Source: Begonia masoniana
Lineage: Eukaryota; Streptophyta; Magnoliopsida; Cucurbitales; Begoniaceae
Reading direction: 5' to 3'
NCBI GenBank assembly: GCA_022432975.1
Contig: CM039509.1
Location: forward strand, 43,062,209-43,126,208
DNA: 64,000 nucleotides
Within the stretch, counting starts at the first letter, position 1. Each line of letters opens with the position of its first letter. Positions 11,413 through 22,700 of this stretch are shown piece after piece. Below the pieces are notes generated by a model. That model was not told the DNA's origin. It saw only the letters and a list, made by a program, of their open reading frames with translations, and made no database searches. The translations under genes were made by a program, and so were the position numbers.

Positions 11413-12890
11413 TCAAAAGTTAAGGATGTCTGCAAAAGTGGTCAAGCTCTGTAGCCACGGACTGTTAAAGTGAATCCAGCTCGAGTCTTGTGTCCAGTCC
11501 ACGTTTAATTTTGGAACTTGGAGGTCAGTCAGTTTGTCTAGTCCTACTGGTATTTGTATAGACATGGATGAACATTGGCCATCCTTTACTTTTACTACCT
11601 CATCTTTCTCTTCCTCCATTATTTCTGCTTCTTCCTCGTAGATGTTGTGATTTGAGGCGGCCATCGGAGGAACAATCGGGTTCGGGTCTTCGTTCTGGCT
11701 CGGAAATGATAGGGTATCCAATGATGGTGGAGGGGAAGGAGAGGAAGGTTGGAAGAAGCTCTTCATCTCATTCTCCTCTGCTGCCCTTAGCTCTAGTGCT
11801 TTCAATGAAGTTGCTTTTTTGTATATTTTGCACAATACTATGTCCTGCAATTTAAAACATCCATGCTATGTTACAAAAAAACATACTCAAAGTCAATTAC
11901 TTTGTTACTCAAGTCGAAAGATTGATTTAGTTTGAAGTAACGAAACAATTTAACTCGAGAGTATTTAAATTATTTCTAACCACGGTTCGAACCAGAACCG
12001 TTTTTTGGTCCTAGTTCGGCTCGATTCTTACCAGTGTGAATTGTGACCAGTTATTAATATAGAGGATCAGCCTTCTACTGTTTGGTTCACGATTTATGAT
12101 ACAAAAATTATCAGAAATAAACCAAACCATGGATCATAAATCCAGCTCAAACTCAAAATAACTAGTGATTCTGCCAAACCCGACCCAAATCCAATCAGAT
12201 TCATCCAAACCCGAACTTAAATTCCTATATTTTAATGTAATTATATTCGGTTCGATTCGATTCCCGTATCCATGGTTCTGGTTTCAGTTCTTAAACCTAA
12301 GAACCATTAGATCACAATTCGGTTTGGTTCAGCCTCAAAACCGGACCGAATCAGACCTGCCCATTCCTATAATTTATATGGAACCCTACCTTTGGCAAGG
12401 GACAGTTATGATCAGGCAAGCGATACTCATTCATGACCCAGTCAGTTTTTGTTCCTCTAGGGGCTCTCCCAAGATAGAACACCAGTGTTTTTCTCAATCC
12501 AATCAGACTCTTTGGACTGGTTAAGCTCAGTATTCTACGGTCTGAACCAGTAGCCTTCCAGTACCCATTTTCAGTGGTTCGGTTTGGCCTTCCTCCATTG
12601 CCATGCCTCCTGTCCCTAGGCACAAAAAAGTACCACTCTCTTTCTCCAACCTTTGCCATTCCTGTGAGGCATTTCATCAAACAGGTTACATGCATGTCTA
12701 GCAATGGACTCTTGGAGTTTAAAACGTTACAAAATAAACAAGTACCAGGCAAGTCCCGAGGATCGTGAAGGTAGATGTTGAGAAACCCAATCACATCGAA
12801 TCGCTCTCTTTTCCCAAAAATCAAATGCTTCAAGTAAAATTCAAGAAGTTCTTCTTCAGTGGGGTGGAATCTAAATCCAGGAAGATCCAT
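11413..12890 (-). CDS. NAC-domain transcription factor (3 exons, 282 aa)
   Basis: A plant-specific DNA-binding transcription factor. Exons on the minus strand are 12890-12746, 12661-12390 and 11844-11413, 283 codons in phase. The NAC domain starts at residue 1 ([20 protein letters not shown]) and includes [45 protein letters not shown] and [12 protein letters not shown], then [15 protein letters not shown]. The C-terminal activation region is rich in Ser, Pro and Glu. The intron between subdomains A and C falls within DLPG, a usual NAC position. I start at the ATG at 12890 because the frame upstream has only a GTG. By its N-terminus it resembles the NAC22/NAC94 type, but I do not assign an orthologue. 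Small oddities are [10 protein letters not shown], where YRHDPWDLPG is usual, and an extra His in PDHNCPLPK. Confidence 0.93.
11845..12389 (-). other. NAC intron 2 with dispersed-repeat-like sequence
   Basis: This 545-bp intron is GT/AG and interrupts the gene after the NAC domain. From about 11985 to 12350 it is filled with GGTTC/GGTTCGGTTC/GAACCAGAACCG words on both strands, like the subterminal repeats of small non-autonomous plant DNA transposons. The same word type recurs at 35560-35760 and 61700-62085. No clear ends or target-site duplication were found, so insertion is an inference. Confidence 0.4.
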
Positions 12891-12967
12891 TTTCTGCGTC
12901 GTTTCTACCACTGAAATGGTGTTTCTCCCATCTACAAATGAGCCATTGATGGGCGGAAGACATGATG

Positions 12968-12974
12968 ATTTATA
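12968..12974 (-). promoter_or_regulatory. TATA box of the NAC gene
   Basis: TATAAAT on the minus strand, 78 nt upstream of the chosen start codon at 12890. With initiation about 30 nt downstream, the 5' UTR would be roughly 50 nt. This supports the ATG at 12890 as the first usable start. Confidence 0.5.
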
Positions 12975-14237
12975 CTGTCAATGGATGATGAAGACGAAGA
13001 CTTGGTCTTGAAATCACGGGGCCTGAAAATCTAAAGATGGCAGAACTTATGCAGAAAAGGACGTGGTTTTGCCAAAAAAGCAAGAAAGAAAAATGGAGCA
13101 GAGCGCCGAGCGGTAGAGCCCACACGGTTTAATTATACTAATTCCATTAAACTACAATCCTTTTTGTATTACCCAAAATTCAAAAACGAGAATTTTAAAG
13201 GAATTATTAATCGAAAATAATAATTATTCAGTCCAGATAACATTTGATAAAATGTGTGACAAAATCCATGTTTACATGATCTGTTTCGATGAACATAACA
13301 ATTGTAATTCCGTGTTAATCTTTGACGAAATACTATCGTAACACAATTCATGTGGTTAATGACATCGAGCCTGCAATAATTTTTTTCCATGGCTATATTT
13401 TCCGAGCAATTGCGCGTGACAGATTTATTAATTATTTGAATTTAGAAAAGTACTTTTAATTTGGGTGGCGATGAGTTCATTGACTTAGAAGTCTTCCCCC
13501 ACTAATTCAACCAAGTCTTTAATTCTCCGGTCATGAGCTGTGATGAGAGTGAGGTTCGGATTTCTTTTTTGGCTTGGTTAAACAAGTTGGTGATAGAGAT
13601 CTAAATATGTTTTGATTTTGGGTAAGATTGGTGTTACAAAATCAAATCGAACTAACACCGAGATCTAATGTGTTCAGAAAAAACTGCAAACAGAAGAGAA
13701 ATTTACTATAAAAATTAAGTTATAATTGTGAATCTTGTGAATTAATCTATACCTTCTAAATTATACTTGCAATTTCACTGTAAAGTTAGATCTAAGAGTC
13801 ACAGCTTACACATCCACGCACCAAGAACTTTGATTCATCTATCTGTAAAGTCAAAATCAATCTTTAAAATCAAAAGGCAGTTCCCAAATTCTTGGTGAAC
13901 TTACTGCAGAAACAAGGTGGGAAGTCACTGTACTTTATCCATACCAGGAAATTAGCACTAATTTTAGGTCAAGTTTGATCATGATAATGTTGGTTTTTGG
14001 ATTTTTTTGCACAACTAAATTTCCGATGTTATGAGAATTACTGGTGTTTATAATACTGGTAACGAGTGTAACTTATGTATCATAAAAATAATTTATAATG
14101 AATATAGACAGATCGTTATTATAATATATTAGTAATCATATGTTAAAAATATTTAATATAAAGGATCAAAAAATTATAACTTTATAGCTAACATGACGGG
14201 AGTACAAATATAAGTCATGAATTTATATTGATTATTA
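12975..14237. other. Intergenic AT-rich DNA upstream of the NAC gene
   Basis: No gene or recognisable repeat was seen between the NAC promoter and the start of the pararetrovirus array. The stretch is AT-rich with scattered short frames that have no motif support. Confidence 0.45.
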
Positions 14238-14250
14238 CTATATATATATA
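14238..14250. repeat. (TA)n tract at the left edge of the viral array
   Basis: A short TA dinucleotide run sits directly against the first base that can be aligned to viral leader. TA-rich repeats are known as frequent landing places of endogenous caulimovirids in plant genomes, so this is a plausible original integration site. The association here is inference from position. Confidence 0.55.
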
Positions 14251-14699
14251 TTTGGCTAAATCAGTAAGTTAATTCATGATGAATGAACTTATGATTTTCT
14301 AAGTTTTACTTATAATCGTTTGTTAATTTTTCTTAATTATGTAAATTTAACTCTTTTAATTTCTTTTTTGAATAAATCTTTTCAAAGTAGCATAAAGGTT
14401 TTGGGTGTCACACTGTGTTAGCTGAGTAGATTAAAACTCTTTTGATGTTTTTGTGTATGGATCTCTGTTAATTGCGTAGAGCTTTGCCGTTAAGACTAGG
14501 GTGAGTCGTTAGGCGTGTTGTCTCATAAATCGCTGTTTGGAGAAAAGTACTCGAATATATTGAAGGGTGTTTTGATATGTTTTGTTAATATATTGAAGGG
14601 TGTTTTAATTTATGCAGTTAAGAAGTCGATTAATTTATGAATTTAAGTTTAAATTTGATTTTTATAGTTCATTCAAGCATGAATTAACATCGTGATATT
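14251..14699 (+). other. Endogenous pararetrovirus unit A: leader
   Basis: This non-coding stretch aligns in patches with the leader of unit B. TTTGGCTAAATCAG corresponds to the primer-binding-site area at 39113-39130. GTTAATTCATGATGAATGA corresponds to 39151 on. GGTTTTGGGTGTC and TTGTGTATGG...GCGTAGAGC correspond to 39268 plus 43896-43975, which are contiguous once the LTR in unit B is removed. The end of the leader, CATTCAAGCATGAATTAACA at 14672, matches 24343 just before the movement-protein gene. The leader starts at the point where caulimovirid minus-strand DNA synthesis begins. Confidence 0.65.
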
Positions 14700-16385
14700 A
14701 TGAATTTGCTTTATATTTATTCTGTATTATTTCTTTATCTGAACATCAGAGTTCCTCATGGAATTCTTTCCCGAATTACAGTAATCTTATTTGAATCAGA
14801 ATTTATTTATTTCTTTGATCAAATAACTCAGGTTATGGATTTCTCCCCAGGATCAAATATTAGAAAAATTATCAGTGAAAAGTTTATGTTCCCTAAGAAT
14901 CGAATGTTTAGGGAATGGTATTTTAAGAAATTTGATAAATCAGAACTTGAAAATATAAAAAATCAATTTTATATTGATTTAGAAATCCGTCAAACTTTGA
15001 CAACGTTTATTAAATGGTTTTGGAACTGCTATCCAAACCAAGATAATAATATTAACGTTCTCAAAGAATATCTGGAATATCAGAAAACATGGCTAAAAAC
15101 TAATGGTTTTACTGTAAAGTCGGTGCATCCCCCTTTAGAACTAATACAACTGAAAAATGAAACATCAACTGTTGAGGCAACCCCTTTAGTTGATTTATCT
15201 AAAACTGTACCATCAAATGAAGAAATTGTTAAACAAAACAATTTCACTAATATTAATTTGCATACTGTAGAGAAACAGTTAAATCGAATTGAAGAAATAC
15301 TTCAACACCAAATTCAAGAACCGAAAATAATTCCCTCAAATTTTATAAATTCTTTTCTGAATTTATCCAAACCAGATGCGAAACCCCCTCTGGTAAGTAA
15401 TTTTAAATTATCAAATGAAAATAAAAATTTTGAATTTATTGATCAGTTAATAAACCGTATAAATAAAAATAATTTGCAGATCGGTGTTTTAAGCACTGAT
15501 GAAGCAGAATCCCCTTTCGAATACCGAGAGCTTAGAGCTCTTCAAAAATCCTTTAAAGATATGCAAGATTTAATTATTAATCCAATTTTTAACGATCAAG
15601 ATTTAACTGTAAGTCTTGTTAATTACGACAATGGTCCCGGCGCTGAAACTGTTCGACGAATATATTTCAAGCATCCTACTCCACAAGATTTACTTTGCGA
15701 GGAAAACTTCTATTTAGAACAGAAAGCGTATAGCGCTAAAACGATCTATGAATGGAACATAGATGGTTTATCAGAATATCAAATTTATGAAACCATACAT
15801 AAAATGTTAATGTATTCTAGCGTATGTAAAGCTGCAAAGAATAGCGATCATGATATCGCTGTCTTTATCGTTAATGGATTCACTGGCTGTCTTAAAGGCT
15901 GGTGGGATAATTATTTGAATTTATCTCAACAATCTAAAATTCTTAAAGTTGTAAAACATGAAAACTTAATGGAAGTGGCCGTTGACCCCGTTTCGGGACA
16001 GCAAAGAACTCTTCAGAGAACGACAGTTGTCGATGACGCTGTCTACACTCTGATCCAATCCATTATCCTTCATTTCATTGGAGCTGTAGATCAATGTCAG
16101 GAACGTAGTCGCGAATTACTTCAAAATTTACGATGTCCATCCTTAACTCATTTCTGTTGGTATAAAGATGTATTTATTACCAAGGTAATGCAGCATAAAG
16201 ACGCAAATTCTGAATATTGGAAAGCCAAATTCATAGATGGCTTACCACCTCAATTTGCCCAAAAGGTCCGTCGAAGGTTGGTGGATCTTGATTCTGGACA
16301 TAACCTTCAACGGTCTGATTGTACATACGGTCATCTTATTAGTATCTGTAATGATATGAAATTACAATATCAACTAAAACAATAA
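14700..16385 (+). pseudogene. Endogenous pararetrovirus unit A: coat-protein region
   Basis: An open frame of 561 codons covering the capsid region of a Caulimoviridae polyprotein. The conserved part starts at 14835 (MDFSPGSNIR). The hallmark capsid motif is near residue 390 (VNGFTGCLKGWWDNYL), followed by a conserved C-terminal part ending LKQ and a stop. In an active virus this would be one domain of a larger polyprotein. The 45 codons before 14835 come from leader joined to a scrap of the movement-protein end, because the movement protein is missing in this unit. The zinc-knuckle part downstream is separated by the LTR at 16519-21313. The frame is clean but cannot give a functional virus because the neighbouring domains are lost. 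Assignment to the florendovirus-like group is moderately sure. Confidence 0.75.
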
Positions 16386-16513
16386 AATTTATCCGGAAGG
16401 AAGTAAATAGGCGAATTTTGTGATCAATTTACCTATAATTCCCATAATAATTTTCCTAAATCTAAACAACGATTCTGTAAACAGAAGAACATAGGTGACA
16501 AAGGACACTCTAA
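16386..16513 (+). pseudogene. Unit A capsid C-terminal remnant before the LTR insertion
   Basis: Basic, Lys/Arg-rich capsid tail in a broken frame (contains RFCKQKN and GDKGHS), typical of the stretch before a zinc knuckle. It is cut at 16513 by the target-site duplication of the inserted LTR and continues at 21314. Confidence 0.5.
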
Positions 16514-17513
16514 GGATATGTAACACCCGGCTTTACGGGTTTTGGATCTTAGTAATATAAATACGTTTTTTTGTAATAATAGTAAATTAAGCTCGTTTTA
16601 CGAACGAGAAGTTTTATTAAAGCCCTAGAAATAAATCAGAATTATTGGTGAGATAAGAAAATTTGGAGAAACGGATCGGTGGATTAATTAACGAAATCAG
16701 AGGAAGATTAATAGAAAATTTACTAAGGGGCAAAACTGTCATTGGATAGGTTAAATTATATTAAAAACCTAAAATCACTCTCTCTCTTCAACACTTAACG
16801 ACTTCCATCTTCAAAATCATCCTCCTGAGCTCTCCGGCGATTTTGGCTCCCAGTCGACGAATGCCTAAAGCCGACGCCGATTCCTCCTCCAAGCTCCGTC
16901 GACCCTTCGCGTGTTCTTCCCAAAAACACGATCCTAGGTAAGGTTCTATAGTTTTCGGAAGTAAGTTGCCGGTTGTCACGGATTTAAACAGCTAGGGTTC
17001 GGTTGAGGTTTGGTCGGGTGTGTTAAAAATGGTTAGGTTCACAGTAGATACATTTGAAATGAAGATATTTATGGTTATGGAGAATAGTTAAGTAGAATTA
17101 ATGAGGTTTTGTTTAGTTCGGAGTTTGATTGATTAAGCTCGGTTTTAATGCCAAGTGTTGTGAATTGGCTTAGGTAAACAAAGCACACAGACAACACTCG
17201 GTTTGCTAAGGATATCAGGTAAGTATTTGTGACTTGCTTGGCCGATTGGCCTACACCATAAAGATTGTTATTGATAGAGGATTTGGTAATTTAAATGCTT
17301 TAGTGTAGGCTGGATGGGTAGATAGGGTACTTACGATTTATAGAATGTCCTGCCTAAGCTTTATTTATTACTTTATGCTTGTTTTATGTTTAATGCACCG
17401 TTCACGATCATGCATCATGTTTAAAAAGGACAAAGCATGGAAAAAGGATTTATGCATGCGTTTTCATGTAAGGAAGAACGAACTAAAGTAATGTATGTAA
17501 ACGGTACTATGGG

Positions 17514-19566
17514 TGTAACGCCCCGAATTTGATAAACCCGGTTCGTTACACATAACGCTGTACAGAACTAAGACATTTGGAGGGATTTTTAAAATTTTAC
17601 TCAACAGTCAAAATTTGACACTTATTTAAAAACATCAAAACTTGCAGCGGAAAAATCATTTGCGTAAAACAGGGTTAAAACAAATCACTAAAACAATACT
17701 TATATAACAATTAAATAATAGAAGCAATCGGCCAGAAGAACCGAGGGCATGAGAGTGTTAAATATTTAAATGCCTTAAATTTGAACACGTCCACCGTTAC
17801 CGAGCACATCTACAGATAAATAATCTCAGCGGTAGAAACAGAAACAGACTGCGTCATCTGCCAAACAGTATCAGCGGTAAAGGTAGAAATAGACTACATC
17901 TTCTGCTACTGGCATCCACCGCTCACACCTACCTAAACGACATCTGCAGAACGACACGTCGACTACTCTCATCTACCGCTCAACAGTAACACTCAACCTC
18001 CACCGATAGGCAACATCTTCCGATAGACAACATCTACCGGTAAACAGTAACTCTCAGCATCCACCGACAGATAGCATCTACCGATAGACAACATCTTCCG
18101 ATAGACAACATTTACCGGTAAACAGTAACTCTCAACATCCACCGACAGATAACATCTACCGATAGACAACATCTTTCGATAGACAACTTAATAGCGTATC
18201 AACTCCGACTGCTAAAAGAACTTGAAAATTTTACAGAAATCATTCAAAACAACCTGACCCAGTGAAATGCTTGAAAAACAGTAAGAATCACAGTTAGAAC
18301 TAACAATGTATTATTATCCGAGAAAATCTCAAAATGTATCAGAAGTACTAAAAACTATCACAATCATTAAAATTCTCGGCACACTTCAACAAACATCAAT
18401 CCATTTAGACATCACATACAGACATTAGTCAAACCGCCTCATCAGAGCACCAAACCGCGACATAGATGTGCTCCATCAACTTCACCTATCCCTCTGTAAA
18501 CTCAGGGAAATCACCTGTTGTAACCTCATCACCTACATCACAAAACTCATCTATTAGCCTAATGCTAAATAAGTAGAGCAAATATGAATGAAATACTAAA
18601 TTCATAAATCCTAATCATGCAGTTTCCACTTTCACATCTCAGTTGCATTTGTATTTGTTCTCTGATCTGATCCTTCAGTTCGATGGGAAGTGGATCAGTT
18701 TTCCCAACGTCATAACATCCTCTACTAGATTAAGGGGCAAATTAGTTCCCTTAATAGCTGATCTGATCCCTCTGTTTGATGAGAAGTGGATCAGTTTTCT
18801 CAAAGTCATAACATCCTCTTCTCGATTAAGGGGCGGATTAGTTCCCTTAATAGTTTGTCTAATTCAAACTACCCATGCCTTACCATGCCATTACATGTAA
18901 ATTATTTTTCGTGTTCTTTCATAAACATGATGCATGATATACTGAAAACATTCGTACAAGCATAAGTCATACTGTTTTGTGATGTAGGCCAGAAGGCACA
19001 CACGTACTCTACTTACTTAGCTTCCTGGAAAAGCTTGGTTGCAAACTACTTCAGGGTTTTGCTCAAACCTAAAACCGTAGACAAGGTGTTAGTTAGATCT
19101 TTGCTAAACTTCATTCTAAACTATCCAGAAATCTAAGGAAACTAGTTGGAAACTCAGTTCCTCGAGCATCCCCAATTCATCACCAAAACCCGAACTCAGC
19201 TCTCACTCACGGCATTCCTAAAACACTCATTCTACCGTAAACAAATCATTAAATGTATATCCTATATTCACCCTAAATCATCAGCAAGAAGAAATTAAGG
19301 AAGAACTTACCTAAGTTGAAGAAGATTCAGAGAGAAAAATTGCCAGAGGAGTCAGCTGAGCTGAAAGAGGAAAGTAATGAAACAGTGGCGGCTAAACCTT
19401 CATTAAACCCTTCATTTATAACACTTGCTTCACAATTACTCAAATGCCCTTGGTTAATCAACTTTAACCTATTTAAGCAACCAATCAAATTTACTTAATT
19501 ATATAAAAATAAGAGTCACAAAAATGTTACTAATAAAATCATGGCTGACAATTACCGGTTGCTACA
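17514..19566 (-). mobile_element. Ty3/gypsy solo LTR (family X), nested
   Basis: Begins TGTAACGCCCCG and ends GGTTGCTACA, with the duplication ATGGG on both sides (17509-17513 and 19567-19571). It shares its ends and internal words with the LTR at 27472-29663, including AATCGGCCA, CATCTACCGATAGAC-type repeats and the ACATCCTCT...GATTAAGGGGCGGATTAGTTCCCTTAA block, so it is the same family in the same orientation. It sits inside the outer LTR and is therefore younger. At about 17800-18190 it carries irregular repeats of a CATCTACCGATAGACAACAT-like unit in the presumed U3 region. Confidence 0.85.
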
Positions 19567-19571
19567 ATGGG

Positions 19572-19870
19572 GCTAGAGGTTGACATTCCCTGCTTGGAAC
19601 AGAACAAAGGTTGTCTGTTTCAAGTGGGGAAAAGGTTGTCAACGGGGGCTCGAGTTTGGCATTCCCCACTTGAAGGGAACAAAGGTTATCTGCTTCAAGT
19701 GGGGCAGAGGTTGTCTACTCGAGGTTGGCATTCCCCGCTTGAGACAGAACAAAAGTTGTTTGTTTCAAGTGGGGCAAAGGTTGTCAACGGGGGTTAGAAG
19801 TTGGCATTCCCTGCTTGAAGTGGAACAAATGTTGTCTGCTTCAGGTGGGGCAGAGGTTGCCTACTCCTCC
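19572..19870 (+). repeat. Tandem repeat of about 80 bp, four degenerate copies
   Basis: Four successive units share GTTGGCATTCCCYRCTTGA, GAACAAAGGTTGTCTG and TTCAAGTGGGGCAGAGGTTG, alternating with CAACGGGGG or CTACTCGAG. The repeat lies in the outer LTR just after the nested LTR. Open frames across it are products of the repeat. Confidence 0.7.
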
Positions 19871-20429
19871 TATATGTAATGAAAGTATATGAAAGAAATG
19901 AATGTACAAAAGAACAGTATGATTTTTATGAATTGCATAAGCACAACATGCATGTCTCATTTACGAAGCTTACTGAGCCTTTTAGCTCATAGAATGTTTT
20001 TATGGTGTAGGTAATCTTGAGTAAGGTGAGAATGTGGTTCTTCCACTCGAGGAATGAGTTGATTGAAGAAGAATGCCGTGGGAGTGCGCTGTGCAGTCGG
20101 TGCGAATTTGACCCATGGGAGCATAGGTTATGTATTTTGAGGGTTATGGGTTTAAATGGGCTGATGGGGGATGATATGAAATGAATTGCATAGAAACCCA
20201 TTTTAGGATGTTTGGTGTCTGGATAGTGTAAATACTAATGTTGATGAAATGACAATTGATATTGATATTTTAAATGTTTCTGGAAGTTCTTAGTGAATGA
20301 TGTGTAGGTACAGGGGAAAGAATATGAAGGCAGCTCTCTAGACAAAATCCAGAGAGCTAGCTGATCGATCGCCAGGAAAGGGGCGATCGATGGGGTAATG
20401 CATGGTTTAGAGTCGGGATTTTATAAGTT

Positions 20430-20880
20430 TTTAGTAGTCGTCCAAAGTATGGACGTCGTCCAGAGTACGTGGATGAGTCATCGTCCAATGTTAAGGGCGA
20501 GTCCAAAGCTGGAGACAATGAAGTCACGTGGACTGTGGACGATAAAATCACGTGGTCTGTGGACGTTAAGTTTAAGTAAGTCTATGGACGTTAGTCTGTG
20601 GACGATGAGTTTATGTAGCTCGTGAACAATGAAGTCACGTGGACTGGGGACGATGAAGTCACGTGGTCTATGGACGAAAAGTCTAAGTAAGTCTGTGGAC
20701 GATAAAGTTCAATTAAGTGTTTCTGTAAGAAAGTCATCGTCCAAAGTCAATGTCTAAGTCCCGTGGACGAATAAGTCCCATGGACGAATAAGCCTCGGGG
20801 AAAATAGAGTCCGTGGACGAATGAAGTCTGTGGGCGAGAACTGTTGTCCACGTCGCCTTCTGCTTCTGTCGTCCACGTTG
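20430..20880 (+). repeat. Irregular array of GTGGACGA/GTCGTCCA words
   Basis: About twenty copies of a short word, TGGACGA or its reverse complement TCGTCCA, spaced 10-40 bp apart, many preceded by CACG (CACGTGGAC contains a G-box core CACGTG). The array is in the right half of the outer LTR. It may be a degenerate minisatellite or an enhancer-like block. No gene is seen. Confidence 0.5.
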
Positions 20881-21318
20881 CCGTATGCTTCTGTCGTCCA
20901 AGTTATCTGCTATTTCCGTCGTCCTTTCTGTCTGCTATTTTAAACGTCCATTCTGCCTCTCAGTTCTGTCGTCCATCCCTTTGATGAAACCCAAGAGGAA
21001 AAATACAATTCCTTCAATGAAACCCGATAGGATTCCTTCAATGAAACCCGATAGGAAGAGTCGCCTTTACTGTTCCTTTGACGAAACTCGAGACGAATTG
21101 TTATAGACTTTGACTGAAGCCTCTATTTTATTATTTTATCCCTGTTACACCACGGTTTAATTTAATATGAGATTGTCCACACGTGAATAGTCTTCTGCTG
21201 ATTGGGGTTGAACCCCCTTATGTATGCACGATTAAATTACAGAATAAAATTTTAAATTTCATGTGAATTTTAGGATTAGTATAAAGGTCGAATATAGTGT
21301 CGGGGATGTTACAGGATA

Positions 21319-22008
21319 GGAGTCATCGAAAGGTTTATAAAAAACCTAAATAAGGAATCACGTGATTTAAGTGTGAAAAAACTTGGTCATTATGCCACTA
21401 ATTGTAAAACCGAAAAGAAATTAAATAATTTAAATCTGGATGAAGGTCTTCGCCTTCAATTATCAAAATTGCTTTTAAATTCCACGAACGAAGATTCGTC
21501 TTCCAGCTGTGAAGATGACTTCTCGTCGTCTTCTGAACGCACCTGTAATAATAAATACTGTAATACTTTAACTTTAAACGTTCTATCAACATCCCAACAG
21601 AAAGTGATTGATTTAATCGATCAAATTCCTGACTCCGAAGTTCGAAGACATGTTATCGAACTTTTCTTAAAACAATAAACAGAACTAGATCTTGAATCGA
21701 AATTTGATCCCAAGTCGAATTGACCCGAAATTTCAAAATACTACATTATCAATGAAGTCTTCAACCGTCTCGAAGCCGCAAGTACATCTAAACCAGTAAC
21801 TGTTAAGGATCTTCAATTAACAGTTTAGGATCTCCAACTAACTATTCAAGATCTTCAATATGAAGTAAAAACTTTAAAATTAAAGTTAAACAAAATTTAG
21901 GATAATTTCGAACTGTACACAAATACAGCTGATAGTCGAATAATTAAACTTGAATAAGATAATCAAGTTGTTCACATTCCAGAACAAGAAACCGAAGAGT
22001 CTGGTTCA
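21319..22008 (+). pseudogene. Unit A zinc knuckle and capsid/protease linker, broken
   Basis: After the outer LTR the viral sequence resumes. At about 21370-21412 lie the parts of a CCHC zinc knuckle (KLGHYATNC, with the first two cysteines one frame away and one Cys codon changed to a stop). An acidic Ser/Glu/Asp segment follows (EDSSSSCEDDFSSSSE) and then RRHVIELFLKQ and a stop at 21676. Between about 21700 and 21990 there is a degenerate repeated helix (LQLTVQDLQ-like) with several in-frame stops. These are known neighbours of the capsid domain in caulimovirids. Confidence 0.65.
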
Positions 22009-22533
22009 TTGTTAAGCAGTATAGGTATAATTGCTTTTCAAAAATGGCTTATTAAAATTACACTTATAATTAAACCAGACTTTAAAATCCCGAATCTAAT
22101 TGCTCTTGTTGATAGCGGAGTCGATTCTAACTGTATTCAAGAAAGTGTAGTTCATTCTCGATATTTCGAGAAAACTGTTCAAACTTTAACCGCAACAGGT
22201 GGAAATCAAATAATAATAAAAAATAAATTATCTGATATTTTAATATGTAGCAATGAAACCAGTTTATTAGCAACCTTCTTGTTGATTAAAACCCTTCAAC
22301 AACAAGTAATCATCGGAACCGCCTTTTTAAATTTAATCATACAAATTAAGATGATTAATCAAACAGAAATTTTTTCAACTGTTAAAGATAAGGAAGTTAT
22401 TTATTCTTTCGTCTCAGAATCTGAAATATGTAACTTAAAATGTTTTCATAAAGAGAAGAAACTTTGTTTTTTTAAAATCGGAATTAATTATTTCAAATCA
22501 ACTTCAATTTCCTATTTTTATAAAGGAAATTGA
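22009..22533 (+). pseudogene. Unit A aspartic protease domain
   Basis: A retroviral-type aspartic protease of the pararetrovirus polyprotein, which would release the viral proteins. The active-site motif LVDSGVDSNC is present with the catalytic Asp intact, and the flap and C-terminal hydrophobic motif QVIIGTAFLNLI follow at the expected distance. The frame stays open for about 174 codons, but the domains before and after are broken. It is not likely to be expressed as a working enzyme. Confidence 0.75.
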
Positions 22534-22700
22534 AAAAGAACTTTTATCTGAAATTTGTTTCCGAAAGAATTATTCTCCCTGGAATTGCACTAACTTTTAT
22601 GTCTATGATAGTGCTGATCAAAACAAATATAAAGTCAGAATCAAACATCTCTTTCTGAAGTGGAAGTCACTTTTGTGTGACCTTGAAAGAGAAATATCGG
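22528..22700 (+). pseudogene. Unit A reverse-transcriptase N-terminal scrap
   Basis: Directly after the protease, IEKELLSEIC followed by SPWNCTNFYVYDSA resembles the first part of a caulimovirid reverse transcriptase (SPW and FYV are typical), but the stretch between them is deleted and no catalytic DD motif follows. The remainder of RT and RNase H is absent. Confidence 0.45.

Larger units (their letters stand above)
16519..21313. mobile_element. LTR-retrotransposon solo LTR (outer), inserted in pararetrovirus unit A
   Basis: The insert starts TGTAACACCCGGC and ends GGGGATGTTACA (TG...CA), flanked by a perfect 5-bp duplication GGATA (16514-16518 and 21314-21318). Removing it rejoins the capsid tail and the zinc knuckle of the virus. 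It holds no gag or pol motif. Without the nested insert at 17514-19566 it is about 2.74 kb, fitting a long solo LTR of a Ty3/gypsy-type element, although a non-autonomous element cannot be excluded. It contains two internal tandem-repeat zones (19572-19870 and 20430-20880). The sense strand is not determined. Confidence 0.8.

Noticed and set aside
12888..12911. NAC protein starting seven residues earlier (VVETTQK...)
   Set aside because: That position is a GTG, not an ATG. The ATG at 12890 directly gives the canonical [10 protein letters not shown] start.
18020..18190. A CRISPR-like array (regular CCGATAGACAACAT repeats)
   Set aside because: The spacers are themselves repetitive, and the block is the U3 repeat region of a plant LTR with a clear target duplication.
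19567..19879. Overlapping open frames of about 75-100 codons
   Set aside because: They read through a tandem repeat without stops. The same repeated peptide in two frames is a sign of repeat DNA, not of a gene.
16519..21313. A full-length LTR retrotransposon
   Set aside because: No gag, pol, primer-binding site or pair of internal LTRs is visible once the nested insert is set aside. A solo LTR fits the facts better.
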